64,000 bases of DNA. Source: Tricholoma matsutake (Eukaryota > Basidiomycota > Agaricomycetes > Agaricales > Tricholomataceae). Position 1 is the first letter of the stretch. Each line of letters opens with the position of its first letter. The stretch spans positions 3,906,001 to 3,970,000 of the forward strand of contig AP026538.1 in assembly GCA_026075535.2 (NCBI GenBank), in the 5' to 3' direction. The position numbers and the translations under genes are program-made. A model generated the notes under the pieces. That model was given only the letters and a program-made list of their open reading frames with translations, was not told where the DNA came from and did not search any database. This document shows positions 55,534-64,000 of this stretch, one piece after another.

Positions 55534-56444
55534 TTTTTTTTTTTTTTGGATTAAGGATTTATTCCTTTTTTAAAAGGGCACCCGAACACAATCCCCCGGA
55601 AGTAGGCTACACCTAAAGAACCCTCCTCATCGACAAGCACCTGAACCGCTACCACGCCCTCTCAAGCTTGCAGGACTGGCTGATGCGCTTCCTCCCACTA
55701 CGGTATTCTATACTTCCCGAGCCCACATGAGCACCGAGGCTTCCAGCTGTCAGCAAACTGCATAGTTGGTGTATGAACACGGGATCGATCACGGGAAGGC
55801 TTAACTTGTGCCTGTCGGAAAAGAAAAAACGATCGTGGTTAAACGAACGACTCTTGCCTTTACTCTGCAGTTCCGCCCCCCATCCCCCTCAACTGATACT
55901 CCCCCTGTTCCCCATCTATTCCTCCCATGGTATATATGTCCACGGTCCACCCCTTGCTGATGAAGTCCCAAGTCGAGTATGCCAACGCTCTCCCAATAGG
56001 GTGTAGGCCATGCAGGGACGGTCCTATGATTGGCCATTGGCGACCTTCCACTATTGGTCTTCCTCCCCGAAGGTTGTAGGTCTCTACCCAATCGACAATG
56101 GATTGTGCCCTTGACACAAGGCCAAGGTCTGTGCTAAGCAGAGCTGGTGGCGGTACGTCGAGGCCTCGAAAATGGTGCCTGAGTCGCATTGAGGGTAAGA
56201 TGGATAGCAGGGCATTCCTGCCGCCAGCAAGAGCATGTGGGGTCCACCACGCAAATCGTCGCGATGAACTCCGATAAGATAAAATGAAGGGGTAGTTTAT
56301 AAAGGATGATGGCTCGAGCCATGAGAGAGGCCCAACAGTGATTAGTGAGGAGGTGTTAGGTAGAATAAAGCACAGTCATAGTGGGGGCACCGAATTCCCA
56401 CGACCGGATGGTGGTGGTTAAAGATCAAGAAGCGGTGACCCCCC
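55534..56444 (-). mobile_element. Retroposed poly(A) sequence with 13-bp TSD
   Basis: On the minus strand the sequence ends in a 15-16 base poly(A) (plus-strand T-run to 55,547). It is flanked by CCCCTGACGAATT at 55,521-55,533 and 56,445-56,457. Those are the marks of LINE-style target-primed insertion. On the minus strand a frame stays open from about 56,380 to TAA at 55,860. Its best ATG gives 109 residues (MRLRHHFRGLDVPPPALLST, GRPIVEGRQWPIIGPSLHGL, YSTWDFISKGWTVDIYTMGG). I do not recognise it. It may be a LINE 3' end, a SINE or a processed copy of a host mRNA. Unlike the older elements it keeps many CG dinucleotides. Confidence 0.7.
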
Positions 56445-56457
56445 CCCCTGACGAATT

Positions 56458-56654
56458 GATTGCATTGGTACTCTCAAATAGCAATGCACAGGGAAATTCG
56501 AGAATTTGATTATTGGGATGCAAAATATCAATGTCATAAGTAATAGATACGAATCAAAGCAAACTCCTAGAACAAATCCCGTAGTTGATTCGAGAAGTGA
56601 GAAGCTGTTATTTCAACCAAGGCTGAATTACTCACCACACACGAAGAATGAATG
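56458..56654. other. 3' flank of the Bet1 gene
   Basis: Downstream intergenic sequence. No feature recognised. Confidence 0.5.
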
Positions 56655-57102
56655 CTAAGCGGCCGGTGCCCTAGACGTCCACCACGCAAACACTTTTGAC
56701 GTGATCCAAATTGCAATGAACAGAACCACCACAAACATAGCGATACGCCATGTTTTAAGGCTCGCTTCTCCGATACCAAATGCCCGCGCGGCTCGCTGGG
56801 ACGTTTGTTTCAGGACGCTGCCGAAAGCGCTGAACCGGTCTCCCTGGCCACACAGAAAGTAAGATCATGGCGTTCTCAAGTAAGAAATGGACCTACTGTA
56901 TCGTCCAACATCAAGTTCTGACGTTCAACATCATCATGAATGTCGGTCGTAACCTACTCGTTGCCATAAAGTCAGTTTCCTCAGCAACGGAGTAGAAATT
57001 GCTTACAGAACGGAGAGTTCTTATCTTTGAGTGAAGTTCGTCTAATCGTTGGTCATTTTGCGATTCGTAGGTGTCCTCGACACGATTTCTTGATGTTGAC
57101 AT
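56655..57102 (-). CDS. BET1: Bet1-type v-SNARE, three exons
   Basis: Bet1 is a small tail-anchored SNARE for ER-to-Golgi vesicle fusion. It pairs with Sed5, Bos1 and Sec22 or their orthologues. Exon 1 (57,007-57,102) encodes MSTSRNRVEDTYESQNDQRL and DELHSKIRTLRS. Exon 2 (56,897-56,953) encodes VTTDIHDDVERQNLMLDDT. Exon 3 (56,655-56,843) begins GDRFSAFGSVLKQTSQRAAR, continues AFGIG and ends in a membrane anchor (IAMFVVVLFIAIWITSKVF) and a short luminal tail. Both introns are 53 nt with GT-AG borders. The product is 113 residues, a normal length. The SNARE heptads and the anchor are complete with no damage. Confidence 0.93.
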
Positions 57103-57563
57103 GAAGTGTGTTTCTAATGCCTTTACGTAATATCACAAAACAGCTACACGTCACATACTTAAGGACAGCCTGAGCAGAGCTTGCCAGAGATCCAACTTCT
57201 TTGTTTCACCTCGCTGTTATTCAAATACATCTCAAATTGGCGGATTTACCGCAAATTTATCGCCGCTTCACTCTTCGGAACTAGCCAGGAACATTATGTA
57301 AATGATTCAAAGCGTTGCCTGAGAACGTTAGGACGGCTTCTTTAGTGCGAAGTTGGTGCGAAGCATTGCTATTGAATTTAGGTTGGTGATTTCGATCAGC
57401 ATCAGTTATCTGGCGCTTATGTGTTTTGCAAGCCTCGATTGCACGGTTCGCGCCAACGTATCAGATATTCGAGTCGAGAAAACCTTTCTGAACATTACCC
57501 CAGTGGGCCACACATTGTTGATCTCTTCTGGATCGAAATAATCGGAGTGTTCCTTTTAACGAG
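57103..57563. other. Intergenic region, possible 3' exon sequence on minus strand
   Basis: The left part is presumably the Bet1 promoter. Minus-strand sequence around 57,400-57,550 can be read as two alternative open stretches (ending near 57,415 or 57,458), perhaps the tail of the gene noted at 57,564-57,860. No homologue recognised. Confidence 0.3.
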
Positions 57564-57860
57564 TCACGATTGATTGCCCGTTGTTCTGCTTCTCCATTTC
57601 TCTGCCTGTTCCACCGGAATGCGCTTGCGTTTACCACGCGCCATCCGAAATCGAGTATCTGATTCTAGGTGGACGGGCACCAGAGGACTTACCTGGCCTA
57701 GTACATTTGCCCAACCTGGCCTACCTAATGTGTCGTATGACCTCACCTCTACCTTTGCTCCGACCTCACCGCTATCTCACGTCGGTATGCTATGGGGTTA
57801 CAGGCTTACACCTTCGAGAACGCCAGAATATGTGTTCAAATCCTTGTACTACACTCATAA
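57564..57860 (-). CDS. Possible spliced host gene fragment, unidentified
   Basis: On the minus strand a coherent stretch reads DVMSVVQGFEHIFWRSR, then across a possible 40-nt intron SGEVGAKVEVRSYDTLGRPG, WANVLGQ and onward. Good donor sites (AAG/GTGTAAG near 57,812 and CAG/GTAAGT near 57,694) support this strand. Reading straight through the second donor gives a basic tail with MARGKRKRIPVEQAEKW and TGA at 57,564. An overlapping plus-strand reading also has plausible splice signals (GAAAAT/GTAAGT at 57,941), so the strand is not certain. Function unknown. Confidence 0.3.
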
Positions 57861-59306
57861 CATCACTTGGTTATTATAGACGGGAGTCGACTGGAATGCC
57901 TGAGCCTTACAAGGCGCCATCTTTCTTGTTTGCTGAAAATGTAAGTCTAGGTTATACGTTCATTCAGTTTTTGGGTCTCAGCTTATTTCTCTAGATACTG
58001 TACTGGGATAACCCTGATGCTTCCCAACCTGCAGATGATCTAATTGCAATGGGAGCATGCAGATGAAGTCAGCCTGAGTGTTCTAGACAGAGAATTCGAC
58101 AGGCTGACTATTTGGGGTTCCCTCTGTCCTTCGCTCGAAGTTTGTACCCTTCCCAGTACGTTCATTCTGTCGCAGCTTCATAGTTATCCGATCGCTTTTA
58201 CGGTTTGATACAGTCATTAGGGAATACTTGTGGGTTCGTCTGGGCGATAAGGTGACTTCTAGCACAAAGGATACAGCTGGGCACCTGTCCGGAGATTAGC
58301 AAAGTTGTGAAGAAATTACCCATAAGCTCGGTCCAAGTCTGCCGGACATTTGGGGTCTCCTCTGGATACGGAAGGAAATCATACCCGTTGGCGTTCTCCT
58401 TCACCGGCTAATGCTGTGAGAACTTTCATCGATACCTTATTCAAAGGTATCCAATGTCGGTGGGACCTCGCTCATACTACCCACCCCGTTTCTAAAGATC
58501 TGACTTCCTGTCGTGTTGTAGGTCATCAGCATCACAGATCTTGCGTCGATCCCATGTGTCTTTATCTTCGAGTCTGATAGCTGTACAAATTTACCTGTTT
58601 CGCCGGCCAAGAGAGCCAGATTCTAGCTTCAAGACGCGATCGGGTGAGCCTGTATATGCTTGTTGCCACCTGAATTTGACTTTGGGTGTTCAGGATTGGA
58701 GTAGGTATAAAAAGCCACGCTACTTGCCGCAGTCCGAGACCAAATACGCATGGTGAAACAAGTTCCTGGTCGAACAGCTGTCATCATCGCGCCGTGCACA
58801 CGTGTAGAGACCTTTATGGAATGGGGTTTCTGTTGGCCGACTTGCCGACTTGCCTTCTGGACGTGACGCTCACGTCCGATGAAGTCCTAGCGGAAGGGGA
58901 CTGCAAAATATTCTTCTAACGCCGGGTGACCATCAGATCTTAGGAAACCAATCTTCTCTCAACGACGTACACTTATTTACGTTCTGCCAGTTTCTCGAAG
59001 TAACCGCCGTTGCTCGGCACATCCACGTGACTACCGGCTGGGACGCAATTCAGAACGATGCCGTTCTCTTGGCATCACCGGCACACCTGGGTTCTGCTTT
59101 CACCACGTTCTAAGAGCGCCCCAGAGTTCGTCATTAGGTTTGCTCAGAAGTTTGAAGCGGAGTGGAGTCCCGGGATGGTTGCCTGCCGGTGGGTAAATGA
59201 TTAAGCGAAGGGGAGCTGGAAGTTGAAGAAATGTATTAAAGTGCTAGAGCTAAGCTGAGGAATCTCAGCTGTCTTCCACTGAGCGTTTCACGACAGATAA
59301 CGCATC
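57861..59306. other. Host-type region, gene structure unresolved
   Basis: This 1.4-kb stretch contains several short open pieces with splice-like borders on both strands. One is a plus-strand exon pair around 57,896-58,066 (MPEPYKAPSFLFAEN, then ILYWDNPDASQPADDL). Others are minus-strand open pieces at 58,470-58,752 (MRIWSRTAASSVAFYTY; LSDSKIKTHGIDARSVMLM) and 58,198-58,404. The last is a minus-strand C-terminus-like piece near 58,972-59,073 (NGIVLNCVPAGSHVDVPSNG). I could not join these into a recognised gene. RNA evidence would be decisive. Confidence 0.3.
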
Positions 59307-60572
59307 ATGTCCAGCAAAGGCGTAGCTGTGGTAACCGACGCAGGTAGAGGATATCAATTCCATTTCTTGTGTCGTTTCATCTCCTGTTAGGTCGAGGTGT
59401 CGGGCGATCCATCGCTCTTCGACTCGCGGACGATGGTTTCGATATCGCAGTCAATGATGTAGAGGTCGGGGAACTCCGGAGTTTAGTTGACGAGATCAAG
59501 TTGAAGGGACGCCAGAGCTCGATTCATATCGCGGACGTCTCAATGGAAGACTCAGTGAAGAAAATGGTAGAGGATGTCGTTAAGGAGCACGGGGGTCTTG
59601 ACGTCGTGAGTCTGAGTCAATTTTTTTTTCCAAGACAATTTCAGTCTTTATGTACTTTAAATTTGGTACAGATGGTTGCAAATGCAGGTATTGGGAGATT
59701 GAAAACAATTATTGATTGTAATGGTCTTTCACTGCTGATGTGGTCGATATAAGCTACTAAACCTCAGTATAGCTTTGATGGACGACTGGGACAGATTGTT
59801 TGCGGTCACCGCGAAGGGCACTTTCTTGTGTTATAAGTATGCTGCCCAGCAAATGATTAAGCAAGGTCGCGGAGGAAGAATCATTGGCGCTTCATCTTTG
59901 TCCAAAGAGACAGGTGAGCATATGATGACCCGCGAAGTGGAACGCACTGCAGCCGCAATTCTAGGATCTACAAACGTGTCAGTATATTGCAAAACCAAAT
60001 TCGCCATTAGGGCATTCACGCACGCAGCCGGTATGTTTACCAGTACGTATCCAATTAGGCTTGTCGCTCATCGCATAAAGCTGTCGAATTCGGTCGGCAT
60101 GGTATTACGGTGAATGCCTATGCACCTGGGGCGATTGAAATTCCTTCCCATTGCACGTGAATTCAGTCAGGTACTCGGCGATAGCTGATGATTTCAATTA
60201 AGCCCAATCTGCACGTCCAATTGAGAATGATGTAAACGTGAGTGATTGCGAGGGAACGGTGGGTCAGTTGCAGCCTGTTCAAGGGACAGAAGTAATGAAG
60301 GGTACACCCACGCTGCAGCTCAAGAATAGTCAGACGTCAGAACGACATGATGGAATGCCTACAGAGGTTGCAAGTTTAGTGTCGTATTTAGCATCAAAAG
60401 AATCGCATTCTATTACAGGTGAGTTTGCAACGTCTTATCCCTTTCGTAAATTTACCCGACTTCATTGGAATCTGAAGGTCAAACGGTACGTTCCTCGCTT
60501 CGTCTTGTATGTATGTTTTTTTTTTGACTTTGATGATCTGTACTTAAATAGATTTCCTGTGATGAGTCATGA
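59307..60572 (+). CDS. Short-chain dehydrogenase/reductase, multi-exon
   Basis: This is an NAD(P)-dependent oxidoreductase of the classical SDR family. Exons I can place: 59,307-59,343, 59,391-59,605, 59,672-59,723, 59,773-59,913, 59,953-60,030, 60,081 to about 60,125, about 60,240-60,418, 60,478-60,485 and 60,552-60,572. Introns are 39-66 nt. The Rossmann motif TGxxxGxG reads TDAGRGVG at residues 10-17. Later come ANAGI, the catalytic YCKTK (YxxxK) and GRHGITVNAYAPGAIE. Near the C-terminus are EVASLVSYLASKESHSITGQ and a short end. Around 60,125-60,240 no splice choice gives a clean frame (a TGA follows PSHC), so either an intron is missed or the gene is damaged there. The substrate cannot be told. 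Diacetyl/butanediol-type and 3-oxoacyl reductases are close relatives. Confidence 0.75.
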
Positions 60573-60985
60573 CAGTTCTGGTTAGCTCGGATGCCTATCA
60601 GCTTGCTGGATTCGAGCAAAATTCTTTTATCTTGGTTGGGTTAGTCCAGGGTTGGCCTCGAGTCTTCGACCAAGCCTCGACTTGTCCTCGTGAATTCCGC
60701 AATTTCCGCTACTATGTATGTTCGGTGGCCGCATAGCGAGCATTTCTCTCCGGGTTTTGATTCGCTCCTAGTGCAATCCAGAGATTCCGGCACATACATA
60801 TTTGTAACTGCAATAGGCCTAGGGCGTAGATAATATATTATTAGTTCACAGTTGGCCCAGCGCGAGTTCAGATGAATTTATAGACAATTGTTATGTAAGC
60901 ATGCCATGTTTCAACAACTGTGGAGAACGACAACGGTGGACGGATTGGATTGTAGTCTCTTGCCAACGGTGTTCGTTCACTTACG
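60573..60985. other. Intergenic region between SDR and proline-rich gene
   Basis: No gene. It should hold the terminator of the SDR gene and the promoter of the next one. I see no clear TATA box. Confidence 0.5.
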
Positions 60986-63900
60986 ATGGCTGGGTTCCTT
61001 CGTAAAAAGAGCAAACAGGACTCCCGCACCAAGCAGGCCCACGTTTCGCAGCCCCCTGTAATCCCTGCACCATCTGTACCACCACTATACGCCCGATTTG
61101 CTGGTTCGAACAATGTACCACATGAACCTCAGCGGATCATATCATCCCCAATGGTTCTCTCAAATGCTCGGAGGGATGTAGCCCCGGCACCACAGAACCG
61201 AGCGGGTAGAACGGTTGCAGTCAACTCAGTCAACATGGTTCGCCGGGATACTGAGACCAGGAGTCAGAGAAACCAATCCAATCTTGTACCAAAGGTTCCC
61301 GAAACGCAGCATGATCATGGGACCCATCGACATTCACAACATCCCAAACAACAACAACTGCAACTTGCACCTATTGCAGGAAATGTGGTGAATGTAATTC
61401 GCCGGAATACAGATGTGGAGGCAAGGAGGCCGTTGAATCAACCGTCTTCTGCATCAACGGCTCACGAGCTGCAGAATGACGCCAGAAGCCCTACCTTCTC
61501 ACATTCTCAGCAAGCTCCGTCTCCACCAGCACAAAATGGGGCCTATGCTCGTTCAAAGCCTGCACCTCGAGCCCTAGCAGTTGACAAACCTCTTCCTCCC
61601 CCCTACCTGCAACTGCCAGCTGACCCGTTCAGCTCGAATTCACCAACTACACCGACGCAAGCCTCTGTACTAGACCGTCAGAATGGCGAAACCGTACCGC
61701 TTGGTATTAACTCCCCTCCACGACCCCCAGTACCCATGCCTGGACATCCGGCACCTCTATCTCGGAGACCAGCTGATCAAGCGAACGACCCAGAGACACT
61801 CAAACACCACCCCACGTTCAGTCTCAATTCACCCCCTGACCTCTCCATCTTGACCCTTCAGCCACCATCAAATTACGCTTCGGCCTTGTCTGTAGAAGGC
61901 CCGAACGACCTTCCTATCCCCCCCGTACTGAATAATGAGACTAACTTTCGCCCATCCTCTTCCTCCGGTCGTGATCACATCCCTCGTCCCCAAACTCTAA
62001 CGCCCCGACCTTCGTATCAGTCTCTTTCACGTCAGGATCTGCAGAATGTCGAAAAAGGCTTACGGTCCGACTCAGGAGCCTCAACCAGCCAAGGAAATCT
62101 CGTGCCTGACCATGCGCCTGCAGCTCAGCATCAGCGGCTACTCAAGGCTCTGAAATCCAAGGATGAATTGAACACAACCAGATACAATCCAGCCACACTC
62201 GTTTCTCACCCGGCGGCCGCCAGTAGCAACACGACTCTTCCTGAAATTCCTTCTGATGACGTGAGTGTTTCGTCATGTTTATTTCATCCTTTCCTTGTGT
62301 TTGATCGGGTGTAATACGGGGAACATTCCTCGTATTCGCTTGCTCCTTCATGAGTTTGTTGTCCGTGAATATCTTCAAATTATCTGCTCAGATAACGTTA
62401 CCGAGTGCCCCGGCTACGTAATGGGATGTGCCGAAATCCTATTGTCCTGCTCATCTCCTGTCATGCAACGCATTCATCCCCGTCCTTTCCTCTCCTATAT
62501 CTTCTCTGATCCCCGTTTCTCCAGCAGGAGTTTGGTACTCCCTTCCTCCCTAGTTCTCCCAGTTCTCCTCTTCCTCACCGACGATTGTCGACTGCTGGAT
62601 ATCCACCTGCTACTGGTTTGCAGCCATCGGTTAGTTGTATCCCACAGACCACGCCAATCCTTACGCTCATCATTGATTCAGGTTCAACACGTTGAGAATC
62701 CAACTACTTTGCCTGCGCACATCACTCCTGTCGCTCCCGAGTTTTACCACGCCAATCCACCCAATATGGGCGTCAACGTCGGCGCTCCCGATATCTCTCG
62801 ATTGCAGGCATACCGAAATGTATTACCACAAGTCCCCATTGTAGATCGCCGCGGTACTTCAGCTTCCTCGCACCACATTTCTCAACAACCACCCTTGTCG
62901 GGTACTCCCATCTCACACTCTTCCCCCTCACAACCTTTTCCCGACAAGAGATTTACAGACCTCCCCCCACCCCCCGCGAACGGAAAACCACTCATTTTCA
63001 CGGCAATGGCCGCTGTTAATCAAGGAAGCGGCCCAATACCTGTACCCGGTCGTGCTCCTACAATGCAGACACCTGCACCTGTTGGGTACGCCAATCCGCC
63101 CTTCCGTCCAACTCACCTTCCACATGTACAGCATGGGTATCCCTCCCCGCCTCCAGATTCTTTTCCACGACGGAAGGAGTCACTTGTCTCAATCCGGAAC
63201 CCTGGTCAACTTCCCCAGCCTCAACAGTTCAATAACACCTCTCAACCGATATCACCACCAAGAGAGCTCTACTCACATGCAATGGGAGCTAATAGGCAGC
63301 CTGTGCAAACTAACGAGCCTGTTACTCGTCGATCTCCTGCTAAAGTCAACAAGTTGACCAAAGCTCGTACAGCAGGGAAGTCGGCTTCCGATATCTCGAC
63401 CCTTTCGACGTATTCCCATTCGAGCACTGCGAGTATCCCCAGTCCTACACATCGCACCTCCTCCGCCAAAGGCCTGCTCACTACGCCTACATCGTCTACA
63501 TCTAAGTTGCCGCCTCCTGAACCAGCAGCTCCTCCGATACACATCGAGGGTAATGTGGTAGGAATACCGCTTGATGATGATCCATTTGCGAATGTTGAAG
63601 GTGTGAAGGTGGTAAGCCCGGTCTCGAGACCTGCAACTCCAACAAATACGACGCTGAAGGGGCGTCGATCCAAGAGCACGCTGCGGTCGACAGCGTCTAG
63701 AGACGAGTTGTCGGTCGCATATCATGATGTTCCCGAACGCGAACTGCCTGCTGAGCCTCAGAGCCAGACATCGGAGGCCAGCTCCCCTAATCATTCACCT
63801 GACTCTCCAGAGAAACTTTTGACCCCCCCACTTCATGACGAAGAAGAGCAGAAGGAAGTTCCCTCAGATATATCGAGTTTAGCTGAGGACCAGGAGGATC

Positions 63901-64000
63901 GCGAGGATCGGATAACTGGTTTCCTATCTGATCCGCATCTTCTGTGGTGTCTACTTCCGCTCCTCTCGTTCTATGACTGGTGTTTGGTTTTGAGTTTGTC
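60986..64000 (+). CDS. Long proline/serine-rich protein, 3' end outside window
   Basis: It starts MAGFLRKKSKQDSRTKQAHV at 60,986. Exon 1 runs to 62,260 (GTGAGT follows), exon 2 from 62,528 (or 62,525) to 62,629, and exon 3 from 62,682 with an open frame to the window end. Introns are about 267 and 52 nt. The first 900 residues are largely disordered (PPVIPAPSVPPLYARFAGS; many PP, SP, Q and H runs) with basic patches and likely phosphorylation clusters (SASDISTLSTYSHSSTASIP). An acidic stretch (HDEEEQKEVPSDISSLAEDQ) precedes a hydrophobic helical segment, ITGFLSDPHLLWCLLPLLSF then YDWCLVLSLS. That looks like the start of a folded C-terminal domain, possibly F-box-like. There is no stop or frameshift. 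Function unknown. Confidence 0.8.

Overview
The window looks like a transposon-dense block of a filamentous basidiomycete (Agaricomycete-type) chromosome that ends against host genes. The reasons are the host introns of about 40-60 nt, the kinds of elements present (Ty3/gypsy chromoviruses, a Plavaka-like transposase, hAT relatives, a Ty1/copia relic), and host genes with fungal homologues (a Bet1 SNARE, a short-chain dehydrogenase, a long proline-rich protein). Positions 1 to about 56,457 are almost entirely mobile elements, nested up to three deep and depleted in CpG. From about 56,458 to the end the composition changes to CpG-containing, intron-bearing host sequence.

Layout. 1-7534: Ty3/gypsy chromovirus A (5' LTR cut by the window edge), inserted into a second chromovirus of family B (copy B2, 7535-9453). 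9.5-11.3 kb: Plavaka-type transposase relic. 11,397-14,882: TIR element X3 (my label), itself invaded by a 307-bp MITE (Y1) and a 1.1-kb intruder. About 14,970-16,783: clathrin heavy-chain fragment split by TIR element Y3. 17.0-20.96 kb: gypsy relic C, with a 445-bp foldback MITE (Y2) inside its reverse transcriptase. 21.6-26.3 kb: X1 and Y4, the latter containing Z1. 26.5-34.0 kb: minus-strand chromovirus copy B3 split by the 4.6-kb element X4. 34.1-35.5 kb: hAT transposase relic. 35.7-41.2 kb: gypsy relic E split by X2. 41.4-43.3 kb: Ty1/copia relic, followed by Y5. 45.06-53.71 kb: a non-autonomous gag-only LTR element, split by the best-preserved chromovirus copy, B1 (47,023-53,238, minus strand, with an exact 5-bp TSD). 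54.0-55.4 kb: Y6 containing Y7. 55.5-56.4 kb: poly(A)-tailed retroposed sequence. 56.6-64 kb: host genes.

The elements fall into a few interacting groups. Chromoviruses A and B each carry a stretch just inside the 5' LTR that is complementary to the inferred 5' end of their own RNA, as in Tf1/sushi self-priming. The TIR elements X and Y have 8-bp target duplications, as hAT elements do, and share internal modules: a GGGCCCAAA palindrome followed by an intron-like block, a TGAGCA/TGCTCA palindrome, and strings of stem-loops. The X elements also carry a tRNA-like Pol III promoter near each end, both pointing outward. The coding decay is dominated by C-to-T at CpG. Element A's pol is one uninterrupted 4.2-kb frame broken only by TGA codons, and the two family-B copies show TGA in one and CAA in the other at the same codons, as expected from an ancestral CGA.

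All calls come from reading the sequence by eye. No database search, alignment program or RNA-folding tool was used. Family labels such as X, Y, Z, A, B, C and E are mine.
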